From: Limousia pullorum | GTDB lineage: Bacteria; Bacillota; Clostridia; Oscillospirales; Acutalibacteraceae | Assembly (NCBI GenBank): GCA_018714545.1 | Contig: DVNG01000063.1 | Coordinates: 1 to 19,970, forward strand | Direction of reading: 5' to 3' | Length of the DNA stretch: 19,970 nt | Shown: one piece after another, positions 1 through 8,191 of the stretch | How the letters are laid out: each line of letters starts with the position of its first letter | Position numbering within the stretch: position 1 is the first letter of the stretch | Program-made: the position numbers and the translations under genes | Notes under the pieces: model-generated | Database searches by the model: none | The model's input: the letters and a program-made list of their open reading frames with translations, nothing else | Told to the model about the DNA's origin: nothing

Positions 1-1208
1 AATCTTCCTTCTTTTATCTTAAAGTTGTTGGCGCACCAGATTTGGTTTTGTCCAACGTCGGCAACAAGAATTGCCTTTGAAGGCAGCATTGAACTGAGCT
101 TTGAAACAAAGGCTCTCGGCTCTACAAAGCCCTCAAATGTTGGGGGAACTCTGTAAAGTTCTTGTTTCCAGCGGCTGAGTGTTTCGCTCCATGCGTTGGA
201 AACATGGTAATCTCCGATTTCCTCCAAAAGCTTGTTTACAACATTTTTCATATCGCCTACAATCGGAATAGTTGTTTTAACATTCTTTCCGATTTCAGCC
301 GGGTCTATGTCGATATGGATAATCTTTGACTTTGTGGACATCTGGTCGGGAGCGGCAACGGCTCTGTCTCCAAGTCTTGCTCCGCAAACCATTACAAGGT
401 CAGCCTCGTGCAAAGCCCTGTTTGCTGTGGCTTTTCCGTGGGTTCCCAACATTCCAAGATAAAGCTCATGGTCTGAGGGCATAACGCCTATTCCCATCAT
501 AGTTGAAAGCACAGGTATACCGGTTTTCTTTGCAAACTCCACCAGCTTTAACTTTGAACCTGAGGAAAGCACTCCACCGCCTGCAACGATAACAGGTCTT
601 GAACTACTTTTCAAAAGTTCTATTGCTCTTTTTATCTGAACCTGATGACCTCTTGTGTTTGGCTTGTAGCCTATAATATCTACGGTTTCCGGGTACACGA
701 ATTCTTTTATCTCGTTTTGCTGTATATCTATAGGAATATCGATAAGCACCGGGCCGGGTCTGCCTGTTGAGGCAATGTGAAAAGCCTCTTTAAAAACTCT
801 TGGCAAATCCTCGGTCTTGCCTACAAGGTAGCTGTGTTTTACAAAAGGCTCGCAGGCGCCTGTGATATCTGCTTCCTGAAAAACATCTCTTCCCAGCAAA
901 TCGCTTCTCACCTGTCCGGTGATTGCAACCATAGGAATTGAATCTGTATAAGCTGTGGCAATACCTGTAATTAGGTTTGTAGCGCCCGGCCCTGAAGTTG
1001 CAACACAAACGCCGGGTTTTCCGCTGGCACGGGCATAGCCGTTAGCAGCGTGTGCAGCATTCTGCTCCTGTCTTACAAGAATATGCCTTATTGATGAATC
1101 ATATAAGGAATCGTAAAAGGGACAGATTGCCGCTCCGGGATATCCGAACACTACCGAAACGCCCTCAGCTTCAAGGCATTTTACCATAATGTCTGCACCG
1201 TTTATCAT
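1..1208 (-). CDS. ilvB: Acetolactate synthase large subunit, 3' end cut by window edge
   Basis: Thiamine-diphosphate enzyme of branched-chain amino-acid synthesis, condensing two pyruvates (or pyruvate and 2-oxobutyrate). About 402 residues are visible and the frame is still open at base 1; the family is usually about 550-570 residues, so the last quarter is missing. The N-terminal PYR domain is clear: FGYPGAA near residue 21, catalytic Glu48 in RQEQNAAHAANGYAR, then ATSGPGATNL. GRDVFQEADI and RPGPVLIDIP follow. The central domain has VIVAGGG, and the start of the TPP-binding domain reads DVGQNQIW near residue 390. The ATG at 1206-1208 follows a GGGAGAG ribosome site at about 1215-1221. No small subunit (ilvN) is visible. 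The family includes other TPP enzymes, but these motifs fit ALS best. Confidence 0.93.
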   Translation of the reverse strand, partial: MINGADIMVKCLEAEGVSVVFGYPGAAICPFYDSLYDSSIRHILVRQEQNAAHAANGYARASGKPGVCVATSGPGATNLITGIATAYTDSIPMVAITGQVRSDLLGRDVFQEADITGACEPFVKHSYLVGKTEDLPRVFKEAFHIASTGRPGPVLIDIPIDIQQNEIKEFVYPETVDIIGYKPNTRGHQVQIKRAIELLKSSSRPVIVAGGGVLSSGSKLKLVEFAKKTGIPVLSTMMGIGVMPSDHELYLGMLGTHGKATANRALHEADLVMVCGARLGDRAVAAPDQMSTKSKIIHIDIDPAEIGKNVKTTIPIVGDMKNVVNKLLEEIGDYHVSNAWSETLSRWKQELYRVPPTFEGFVEPRAFVSKLSSMLPSKAILVADVGQNQIWCANNFKIKEGR

Positions 1209-1308
1209 TTTTTTCTCTCCCGTTATTAGTAATCTGCTTTTCCGAAGCGGCAAGTTTTTTCCTTTTAAAATAGTCTTTCCGCATCGGTATTTCAATGCAA
1301 TTTAGCTT

Positions 1309-1336
1309 ATTATAATATAAATCAACACAAAAGTAA
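1309..1336 (-). promoter_or_regulatory. Candidate sigma-A promoter of ilvB
   Basis: TATAAT is read on the minus strand at 1309-1314, with a weak -35 (TTACTT) at 1331-1336 and a 16-base spacer. It would give a leader of roughly 95 nt before ilvB. The leader holds a small CCGcttCGG hairpin but is too short for a T-box and shows no leader-peptide attenuator. The rest of the 330-base gap (1209-1538) is AT-rich. It must also carry the promoter for the divergent gene at 1539; a TATAAT at 1491-1496 is the only candidate and it lacks a well-spaced -35. Confidence 0.45.
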
Positions 1337-1538
1337 AGTAATATGGGCTATTTTACCTCAAAAAAATTTAAAAAGTTAAAGCGGTAAAACAGTAACGCAA
1401 GAAAATATCTTATTGTTTTTCTCTTTTTCTCATAATTATTTTTGTATAACTGTTCAGTAACCCAATAAAATATTGAAAAACCTTTTCCTTTATAATATCA
1501 TATTATTGTAATATTTTAAGTATACAGAAGTGATGTTT

Positions 1539-1925
1539 ATGAACAAAAGAAAACTTTTTGCACCATGTGATTTTTTGATAATAGTTGTAGTCGCACTGAT
1601 AGCTTTGTGCTTTACTTTGTTTTTATTTTTTCAAAATGACGCATCAAGCTCTGTGGCGTGCATAAAAATCAACGGGGAAGTCTACAGAGAAATATCTTTA
1701 AATCAAACCCAGAACATAGACCTTGAAAACAACGGTCATCACGCCTCTATACATATAGATAATGGCGAGGTTTATTTCTCTTTTTCTGATTGCCCCGACA
1801 AGCTCTGTGTAAATCAGGGTGCAATCTCAAGAAACGGTGAAAGCATAGTGTGTCTGCCGGGAAGATTTTCCGTATCAATAATATCATCGGACAAGGAAAA
1901 CGATTTAGATGCAGTAATAAACTGA
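1539..1925 (+). CDS. NusG domain II-containing membrane-anchored protein
   Basis: Small 128-residue protein with one hydrophobic membrane segment (about residues 12-32) and an exported-side domain of the NusG_II family, a small beta fold unrelated in function to transcription factor NusG. The family signature is visible as DCPDKLCVNQG followed by ESIVCLPGR near residues 83-110. The ATG at 1539 is preferred over the in-frame GTG at 1530 and ATG at 1533 because the AGAAG ribosome site at about 1526-1530 is correctly spaced only for 1539. It ends 11 bases before the next gene, with which it probably forms an operon. In Firmicutes this family commonly sits next to Gx-transporter genes; its exact role is not established. 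Confidence 0.8.
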   Translation: MNKRKLFAPCDFLIIVVVALIALCFTLFLFFQNDASSSVACIKINGEVYREISLNQTQNIDLENNGHHASIHIDNGEVYFSFSDCPDKLCVNQGAISRNGESIVCLPGRFSVSIISSDKENDLDAVIN

Positions 1926-1936
1926 GGTACATAAAT

Positions 1937-2473
1937 ATGAAAAAGAAAAATCTTACACTAAACCTTACACAAAACGCCCTTATGTGCGCCTGCGCCATTG
2001 TGCTTTCAATATTCGAGAGCTTTATTCCCGACCTGCCCTTTATTATACCGGGCATGAAGCCGGGACTTGCAAATATTGTTACTATGACGGCTATTGAGGG
2101 TTTCGGTTTCTCATCTGCTTTATATGTAACCGTGGCAAAGTCCGCTTTTGTGTTGATAACAAGGGGCTTTACCGCATTTTTGATGAGCTTTTCCGGAGGT
2201 CTTGCCAGTATGCTGGTTATGTACCTGCTTTTAAAAAACAAAGCCTTTAGTTTTGGCTGTATCGGAACAGGAATTGCCGGAGCCTTTACCCATAACATAG
2301 CACAGCTTGCAATGGCTTCACTGCTTACGGATACACTCATATTCTTTTATCTTCCGATAATTTCCCTTATCTCCTTTGTCACCGGAACAATTACCGGAAC
2401 GGCAGTTTACTTTATTTTGCCGCCGGTTTTAAACGCCTTGAAAAAGGACAAAAATTCAGCAAAATACACATAA
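1937..2473 (+). CDS. Gx transporter family / heptaprenyl diphosphate synthase component I-like membrane protein
   Basis: Polytopic membrane protein of 178 residues with about five hydrophobic segments, resembling the family annotated as 'heptaprenyl diphosphate synthase component I' or 'Gx transporter'. Visible hallmarks are the Pro/Gly-rich loop IIPGMKPGLANIVTM near residue 38 and GAFTHNIAQLAMA near residue 116. The small, very hydrophobic layout suggests a transport component more than an enzyme (inference). An upstream in-frame ATG at 1850 lies inside the previous gene. The start at 1937 is chosen because GAGGT at 1925-1929 is spaced properly and the protein begins MKKKN. Probably co-transcribed with the NusG-II gene. 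The prenyl synthase name should be treated with caution because no catalytic synthase subunit lies nearby. Confidence 0.72.
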   Translation: MKKKNLTLNLTQNALMCACAIVLSIFESFIPDLPFIIPGMKPGLANIVTMTAIEGFGFSSALYVTVAKSAFVLITRGFTAFLMSFSGGLASMLVMYLLLKNKAFSFGCIGTGIAGAFTHNIAQLAMASLLTDTLIFFYLPIISLISFVTGTITGTAVYFILPPVLNALKKDKNSAKYT

Positions 2474-2526
2474 AAAAATTCATTTTCTTTTCACACAGTT
2501 ATGAACAAACAGGGTATCCTTATACA

Positions 2527-2555
2527 TTGCCATATGAATATTGGAAATGTATAAT
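2527..2555 (+). promoter_or_regulatory. Sigma-A promoter of the ABC exporter operon
   Basis: TTGCCA at 2527-2532 and TATAAT at 2550-2555 are separated by exactly 17 bases, a near-consensus housekeeping promoter. It stands 46 bases before the ABC gene start, which has an AGGAGG ribosome site at 2591-2596. No clear terminator separates it from the preceding gene. Confidence 0.8.
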
Positions 2556-2601
2556 ATTATAAAACTTTGCATACAGCAAAGCTATACAACAGGAGGCGTT
2601 T

Positions 2602-4836
2602 ATGAAACAAGTATTGCATCATCTTAAAAAGTACACACTTCCCATTCTCGCCTGCCTTGCTTTGCTCTGTGTTCAGGCATACTGTGACCTGTCACTGCCG
2701 GAATACATGAGCAACATTGTAAATGTAGGTATTCAGCAAGGCGGTATCGATTCCATTGTCCCTGAAAGATTAAGGGCAGATGATATGGAAGCTTTAGAGC
2801 TGTTTATGACCGCTGACGAAAAGGAAACTATTCTCAGCTATTACAGCCAGGAAGAAATCAACGGCGACCAGATGTATGTGCTGGGCAACGTAAAAACAGA
2901 GGAGCTTGAAGAGCTTGAAAACACTTTAAGAAATCCGATGGCTGCTTTGTATCTTATGCAGAACTACAACTCTCAGACTGAGGGTGAAGCTTCCGAAAGC
3001 GGAAATCTCACCGACAGTGTTCTGGGAAATGAAACAGAATTTACAATTCCCGAAGGCATGGACATAATAGATGTTATATCCGCAATGCCGGAAGAATCGA
3101 GAATGGCAATCAGAGATAAAATCGACGAAGCCATAGAACAGCTTGAAACTCTGGGCGGCGACACGGTTGACCAAATGCTGACCGTTTACGTTCAGGAGCT
3201 TTACAAGCACGCAGGCGTTGACACGGATTCCATAAGAAACATCTATCTGATAAAATCCGGTCTTATTATGATACTCTACACCCTGTTTATGGCGGCGGCA
3301 AATATTTCCACCGTATTTTTCGCATCAAGGGTGGGCGCCGCTTTCTCAAGAGATTTGCGCAGAAGCGTATACACGAAGGTTATACGTTTTTCAGGAAAAG
3401 AGTCATCAAAATTCTCTACAGCGTCACTTATCACCCGCTGTACAAACGATATCCAGCAGATACAGATGGTTATTATAATGTTTATAAGAATAGCCTTGTA
3501 CGCTCCTATTTTGGGAATCGGCGCACTGGTTAAGGTTCTTTCCTCAGACGCCGATATGTCATGGGTAATTCTTGTAGCTGTTTTGGCGGTATTCCTTGTG
3601 GTTCTCATGCTTATGATATTCGCAATGCCCAAGTTTACCAGCCTGCAAAAGCTCATCGACAAGCTCAACCTTGTTTCCAGAGAAATTCTCACAGGCTTTC
3701 CTGTAATCAGAGCATTTTCAAGGGAAAGATTTGAGGAAAATCGTTTTGACAAAGCCAACAAACAGCTTATGAAAACAAACCTCTTTGTAAACAGAATGAT
3801 GGCTGTAATGATGCCGGCAATGATGTTTATAATGAACGGTACCAGCGTACTTATTATCTGGGTGGGCTCAGGATATGTTGACAGCGGCGCAATGCAGGTC
3901 GGCGACATGATGGCGTTTATTCAGTATACAGTTCAGATTATTTTAAGCTTCCTTATGCTTTCTATGATTAGCATTATGCTGCCGAGAGCTTTTGTTTCCG
4001 CAAAACGTGTTGGAGAGGTTTTGGAAACAGAAATCTCCATTGCAGACCCCAAAGCTAAAGACCTTCACGCTTTCGACGAAACAAAGAAAGGCGTTGTTGA
4101 ATTTAACCATGTAAGCTTTAAATATCCGGGCGCAGACGAATGTGTTCTCAAAGACATAAACTTTACGGCTTATCCTGCACAGACCACAGCCATTATCGGA
4201 AGCACCGGTTCAGGAAAATCCACTTTGATAAATCTTATTCCAAGATTTTACGATGTAACGGAAGGTTCAATAAAGGTTTCCGGCGCAGATGTCAGAAATG
4301 TAAAAATCCATGACCTCCGTGACAAAATCGGCTATGTACCTCAAAAGGGATTTTTGTTCAGCGGAACAATAGCCTCCAACATTGCCTACAGCGACGAAGA
4401 AATGGAGGATTCAAGAATTGAAAAGGCGGCAGAAATCGCTCAGGCTAAGGAATTTATAGACAGCAAGCCTCACGGCTACGAGTCAGTAGTTTCTCAGGGA
4501 GGTACAAACGTATCAGGCGGACAGCGTCAAAGACTTTCCATAGCCCGTGCAGTTGCAAAAGACCCGGATATCTATATCTTTGACGACAGCTTCTCAGCCC
4601 TTGACTTTAAGACCGACAAGGAGCTTAGATCCGCTTTGAACAAAGCCACCAAAAACAGCACAATACTCATTGTTGCCCAGCGTATCTCCACCATACTCCA
4701 CGCCGACAACATCATTGTTCTTGACGAAGGAAAAATTGCCGGAATGGGCACTCATGGGGAGCTTTTGAAAAACTGCGAAGTCTACAGACAAATCGCATCG
4801 TCACAGCTTTCAAAGGAGGAATTGAACAATGGCTAA
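2602..4836 (+). CDS. Heterodimeric ABC exporter, degenerate-site subunit (permease-ATPase fusion)
   Basis: Type IV ABC exporter half-transporter of 744 residues: transmembrane domain then nucleotide-binding domain. TM1 (about 11-30) is followed by an unusually long extracytoplasmic insertion of about 175 acidic residues before TM2 (about 213-235); the rest of the membrane domain extends to about 460. ATPase motifs: Walker A GSTGSGKST at 533-541, signature VSGGQ at 637-641, Walker B IYIFDD ending at Asp662, switch residue Gln693 in VAQR. The catalytic Glu is replaced by Asp and the switch His by Gln, the pattern of the degenerate subunit of heterodimers such as TM287/TM288 and BmrC/BmrD. The next gene supplies the intact partner. 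The stop overlaps the next start by 8 bases, so translation is coupled. The substrate (drug, peptide or lipid) cannot be read from sequence. Confidence 0.92.
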   Translation: MKQVLHHLKKYTLPILACLALLCVQAYCDLSLPEYMSNIVNVGIQQGGIDSIVPERLRADDMEALELFMTADEKETILSYYSQEEINGDQMYVLGNVKTEELEELENTLRNPMAALYLMQNYNSQTEGEASESGNLTDSVLGNETEFTIPEGMDIIDVISAMPEESRMAIRDKIDEAIEQLETLGGDTVDQMLTVYVQELYKHAGVDTDSIRNIYLIKSGLIMILYTLFMAAANISTVFFASRVGAAFSRDLRRSVYTKVIRFSGKESSKFSTASLITRCTNDIQQIQMVIIMFIRIALYAPILGIGALVKVLSSDADMSWVILVAVLAVFLVVLMLMIFAMPKFTSLQKLIDKLNLVSREILTGFPVIRAFSRERFEENRFDKANKQLMKTNLFVNRMMAVMMPAMMFIMNGTSVLIIWVGSGYVDSGAMQVGDMMAFIQYTVQIILSFLMLSMISIMLPRAFVSAKRVGEVLETEISIADPKAKDLHAFDETKKGVVEFNHVSFKYPGADECVLKDINFTAYPAQTTAIIGSTGSGKSTLINLIPRFYDVTEGSIKVSGADVRNVKIHDLRDKIGYVPQKGFLFSGTIASNIAYSDEEMEDSRIEKAAEIAQAKEFIDSKPHGYESVVSQGGTNVSGGQRQRLSIARAVAKDPDIYIFDDSFSALDFKTDKELRSALNKATKNSTILIVAQRISTILHADNIIVLDEGKIAGMGTHGELLKNCEVYRQIASSQLSKEELNNG

Positions 4837-6703
4837 CAATCACAGAAGAGGCAGAGGCCCTATGGGAGGCGGTATGCACGGCGGAATGAACCCTGCCGAG
4901 AAAGCCAAGGATTTCAAGGGCACAATGAAAAAACTTTTCCATTATCTTGGAAGCTATAAAATCGGTCTTGCGGCTGTTTTGATATTCGCCGCCGCCAGCA
5001 CCATATTCACCATTGTAGGCCCTAAAATTTTAGGTAATGCCACAACGGAAATCTTTAACGGCGTCATGAGTAAATTCTCCGGCGGAAGCGGAATTAACTT
5101 CGGTGCAATAGGTCAGATTCTTGTTTTTCTTATATGCATTTACATTCTTTCCGCTGTTTTAAGCTTCATTCAAGGTCTTATAATGTCAACCATAACCCAA
5201 AAGGTCGGCTATAAAATGAGAGATGAGATAAGCAAAAAAATCCATCGCCTGCCTATGAATTTCTTTGACAAAAGACAGACCGGTGATGTGCTTTCCGTTA
5301 TAACCAACGACGTTGACACATTTACCACAGGTCTTAACCAGTGCTCGACACAGCTTATAACATCCGTCACCACAATCATAGGTATACTCATTATGATGTT
5401 CTCAATGGATGTTATTCTCACACTTATCACCCTTATAACACTCCCTATTTCATTCTTTATAATTTCAAAGGTTATCAAGAAATCTCAGAAGCACTTTACA
5501 AACCAGCAGAATTATCTGGGCGAGGTTAACGGACAGATAGAGGAAACATTCAGCGGTTCAATAGTTGTTCAGGCTTTTAACCACGAGGAGGACAATATAA
5601 AGGAATTTGAAAATTCCAACAGCAAGCTTTACAGCTCCGCATGGAAATCTCAGTTCCTTTCAGGTCTTATGATGCCTATAATGCAGTTTATAGGAAACCT
5701 CAGCTATGTTGTAATAGCAGTTTTGGGCGGCTATTTCGCAATAAGCGGAAGAATTACCGTAGGTAACATTCAGTCATTCATTCAGTACGTAAGACAGTTC
5801 ACACAGCCTATACAGCAGATTGCTCAGATTTCCAACATGATGCAGTCAATGGCTGCGGCGGCAGAAAGAGTTTTCATTTTCCTTGAGGAAGAGGAAGAAC
5901 AGCAGACCGCCGAAAACCACGCAGAAATATACGAAAACGGAAGTCACAGAAAAGTAACTCCCGATGATATCATAGGCAACGTAACCTTTAAAAACGTATG
6001 CTTCGGTTATAACCCTGATAAGATAATCATCAAGAATTTCTCATCACAGGTTAAACAGGGACAGAAAATCGCCATTGTTGGCCCAACCGGCGCCGGAAAA
6101 ACCACAATCGTTAAACTTCTTATGCGTTTCTACGATTTAAACAGCGGTTCAATCTACATCGACAACTACAATGTAATCGATTTTGACCGCAGTGAGCTCC
6201 GTGAAGTTTTCGGAATGGTTTTGCAGGACACATGGCTTTTCAACGGCACAATTATGGAGAACATCCGTTACGGAAATCTAAATGCATCCGACGAAGAGGT
6301 TATAAAAGCGGCAAAGGCAGCCCATGTACACAGCTTTGTTCAGACCTTGCCTGACGGATACAATATGGTTTTAAATGAGGAAGCCTCCAACGTATCCCAG
6401 GGACAGAAACAGCTTTTGACAATAGCACGTACAATCCTTGCCGACCCGAAAATCCTTATTCTGGACGAAGCAACTTCATCTGTTGACACAAGAACCGAAA
6501 TACAAATCCAGAAAGCCATGGATAACCTTATGCAGGGCAGAACAAGCTTCATAATCGCCCACAGACTTTCCACCATTAAAAATGCCGACCTTATCCTTGT
6601 TATGAAGGACGGCGACATTGTGGAACAGGGCACACACGATGAGCTTATTGCAAAGGGCGGTTTCTACGCCAACCTTTACAATTCACAGTTTGAAGCAGCT
6701 TGA
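4829..6703 (+). CDS. Heterodimeric ABC exporter, catalytic-site subunit (permease-ATPase fusion)
   Basis: Second half-transporter, 624 residues. It has a Gly/Met/Arg-rich N-terminal tail (about residues 3-21), six membrane segments to about residue 330, and an ATPase domain. Walker A GPTGAGKTT is at 418-426, signature VSQGQ at 522-526, Walker B LILDE with catalytic Glu547, and switch His578 in IAHRLST. Its Walker motifs are canonical while its signature is altered (SQGQ), the exact complement of the upstream subunit. The heterodimer therefore has one competent ATP site (this Walker pair plus the upstream VSGGQ) and one degenerate site. The ATG lies in ATGGCTAA, overlapping the upstream stop, and has an AGGAGG ribosome site at 4815-4820 inside the upstream gene. 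Lipid/drug exporter (MsbA/BmrA-like) is the likely class; substrate unknown. Confidence 0.92.
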   Translation: MANNHRRGRGPMGGGMHGGMNPAEKAKDFKGTMKKLFHYLGSYKIGLAAVLIFAAASTIFTIVGPKILGNATTEIFNGVMSKFSGGSGINFGAIGQILVFLICIYILSAVLSFIQGLIMSTITQKVGYKMRDEISKKIHRLPMNFFDKRQTGDVLSVITNDVDTFTTGLNQCSTQLITSVTTIIGILIMMFSMDVILTLITLITLPISFFIISKVIKKSQKHFTNQQNYLGEVNGQIEETFSGSIVVQAFNHEEDNIKEFENSNSKLYSSAWKSQFLSGLMMPIMQFIGNLSYVVIAVLGGYFAISGRITVGNIQSFIQYVRQFTQPIQQIAQISNMMQSMAAAAERVFIFLEEEEEQQTAENHAEIYENGSHRKVTPDDIIGNVTFKNVCFGYNPDKIIIKNFSSQVKQGQKIAIVGPTGAGKTTIVKLLMRFYDLNSGSIYIDNYNVIDFDRSELREVFGMVLQDTWLFNGTIMENIRYGNLNASDEEVIKAAKAAHVHSFVQTLPDGYNMVLNEEASNVSQGQKQLLTIARTILADPKILILDEATSSVDTRTEIQIQKAMDNLMQGRTSFIIAHRLSTIKNADLILVMKDGDIVEQGTHDELIAKGGFYANLYNSQFEAA

Positions 6704-6819
6704 TTTTTATATCCGCCTTGGAGAGCTTCGCCTGAACAGTCACCGGTCGTTCGTGCGGCGGGTAAGGGTTTGTTTTATTTGTGAGATGGCTATTCTTTCA
6801 TTTATGTTTTATAAATAAA

Positions 6820-6848
6820 AATAATCCCGCCTCATATGCAGGATTATT
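6820..6848. terminator. Stem-loop AATAATCC/GGATTATT after the ABC genes
   Basis: An 8-bp perfect stem (6820-6827 with 6841-6848) with a 13-base loop. T-rich sequence follows only when read on the minus strand, and A-rich sequence follows on the plus strand. It is therefore either part of a compound terminator with the hairpin at 6887-6913 or a weak minus-strand terminator. Confidence 0.5.
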
Positions 6849-6886
6849 AAAAATACGTTATTCATTATCTGTTTTTTAAAAAACTG

Positions 6887-6922
6887 ACGGCGGTATCAAA
6901 AAGATACCGCCGTTTATTATTT
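6887..6922. terminator. Strong bidirectional terminator between convergent genes
   Basis: Perfect 11-bp stem ACGGCGGTATC (6887-6897) and GATACCGCCGT (6903-6913) with a 5-base A loop. TTATTATTTT follows on the plus strand and a T run follows CAG on the minus strand. It separates the ABC operon from the convergent LRR-dockerin gene and can stop transcription from both sides. Confidence 0.9.
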
Positions 6923-6935
6923 TATAAATTTTTTA

Positions 6936-7961
6936 TTATACATTTTTTGCAAGCTCAAGCTGAATGCATGTTGCGTCAGAAATATCAATTTTTTCGTCCC
7001 CATTAAAGTCTGCAAGCTCAAGGTTGAAAGTTCCTTCTATTGGCTTGCCAACCAAATAGTACTGAATGGCTGTTGAGTCATCTACATTGATTTTTCCGTC
7101 CATATTTACATCGCCCAATGCAAATGTCTTTTCCTTTACGTTAAGTGTAAAGTTAACAGAAAGGTTTCTGCCTGCGTCATAGTTATATGTAACCTTTTCG
7201 GCGCCCTCATCTACTGTAAGGATATTTCCGCTTACTGTACCGCCTGTCCAGCCGCTTGCCTTAGTAACATCAAACTTTCCGGGAAGTGTTGAAAGGTCAA
7301 ATGTACGGGTTTCGTCAACCTCAATGTCGTATTGGTTGCCTGTAGTCTGAATATTTGCACTTTCAAGACAGCCGCTTACATCCAAGCTTGTAAGAGCGTT
7401 ATCTCTTAAATTGATATAACCTGTATTTGTAACGCCGCTCAAATCAACCTCAACAATGGCATTGGTATCAAGAGACAGGTTTTTCAAATTAAGATAGCTG
7501 TTGCCCAGATAAACATTTACAAGTCCGCCGTAGCTTGCGCTTACATTCTCAAGAGCTGAATTATTTCTCAAATCAAGCTCTTTCATAGCTTCAGTATATC
7601 TTGTATCAATTTTGGTAAGCTTTGTGCACTTTGTAATATCAAGGCTTTTCAAGGTACGGTTGTTGTTTACATACAGCTCCTTAAGTTCTGTATTATTTGT
7701 AAGGTCAAGATTTACAAGCATGTTGTTTGAACATGTGAGCTTTTCAAGAGCTGTGCAGCCGCTGACGTTAAGTTCTGTCAGCTTATTATTGTAGCAGTTA
7801 AGCTCTTTAAGATTTGTATTGTCGCCCAAGGTCAAAACAGAAAGATTATTAGAGTTCACCTTTGCTGTTTCAAGCTTTGTGTTGTTGCTCAAATCCAAAG
7901 CTTCTATCTTATCTCCGGAACAATCAAGTGTTACAAGCTCTGTATTTTTGCTTACATCCAG
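6936..7961 (-). CDS. Leucine-rich-repeat protein with C-terminal dockerin; 5' end truncated
   Basis: The open frame runs from 7970 (stop codon at 7971-7973) and encodes about 340 residues. Eight to nine LRR units of 21-22 residues come first (pattern LxxLxVSNNTxL/LDLSNNTK). A short beta region follows (about 70 residues). The last 60 residues are a type I-like dockerin with two calcium-binding repeats, DVNMDGKINVDDS and DFNGDEKIDISDA. Dockerins bind cohesins on scaffoldins or the cell surface, so a secreted protein is expected. However, no ATG, no signal peptide and no N-terminal LRR cap exist: the frame begins KEKLDVSKNTEL. The only candidates are CTG at 7959-7961 (given here as boundary) and TTG at 7896-7898, which lacks a ribosome site. 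Most likely a 5'-deleted remnant that keeps promoter and ribosome site. Non-canonical initiation is possible but would give a cytoplasmic product. Confidence 0.75.
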   Translation of the reverse strand: MDVSKNTELVTLDCSGDKIEALDLSNNTKLETAKVNSNNLSVLTLGDNTNLKELNCYNNKLTELNVSGCTALEKLTCSNNMLVNLDLTNNTELKELYVNNNRTLKSLDITKCTKLTKIDTRYTEAMKELDLRNNSALENVSASYGGLVNVYLGNSYLNLKNLSLDTNAIVEVDLSGVTNTGYINLRDNALTSLDVSGCLESANIQTTGNQYDIEVDETRTFDLSTLPGKFDVTKASGWTGGTVSGNILTVDEGAEKVTYNYDAGRNLSVNFTLNVKEKTFALGDVNMDGKINVDDSTAIQYYLVGKPIEGTFNLELADFNGDEKIDISDATCIQLELAKNV

Positions 7962-8070
7962 TTTCTCCTTTTAAAAATCTTACACTTTTAACAATTTGAT
8001 TAAACATAAAACATTTATAATTATTTATATTGTTTATTTAGATGATAACATAAGATTTTAGGTTTGCCAA
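7955..8070 (-). promoter_or_regulatory. Promoter and ribosome site left in front of the truncated LRR-dockerin gene
   Basis: On the minus strand, TTGGCA (8065-8070), a 17-base spacer and TATCAT (8042-8047) form a plausible promoter. An AAAAGGAG ribosome site at about 7965-7972 follows. It is ideally spaced for an ATG at 7955-7957, but the next codon is TAA, so nothing is translated from it. The remainder of the gap up to the pduL terminator is AT-rich and featureless. Confidence 0.4.
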
Positions 8071-8111
8071 TTATTTTTGCTATGGTTTTTAGTTACTAAT
8101 TAAAGTATATA

Positions 8112-8160
8112 AAAAGAAATCCAGCCGAAAAAAATGCTTTTCACGGCTGGATTTTTGTTT
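8112..8160. terminator. Terminator downstream of pduL
   Basis: 11-bp stem AAATCCAGCCG (8117-8127) and CGGCTGGATTT (8144-8154) with T-rich tracts outside both arms. It lies 37 bases past the pduL stop on the minus strand and could work in both directions. Confidence 0.85.
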
Positions 8161-8191
8161 TATAATATGTATTGAAACTTTAGAGGAAAAA

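Noticed and set aside
1209..1308. T-box or leader-peptide attenuator before ilvB
   Set aside because: The leader is under 100 nt, has no T-box sequence and no run of Leu/Ile/Val codons behind a start.
1539..1925. Transcription factor NusG
   Set aside because: Only the NusG domain-II-like family signature is present, with a membrane anchor; the NGN and KOW domains of real NusG are absent.
6704..6819. Small gene after the ABC operon
   Set aside because: A plus-strand frame of 66 residues starts inside the ABC gene and has no ribosome site; the stretch shows only a loose CCGCC/GGCGG pairing before a T-rich tract, too distant to call a terminator.
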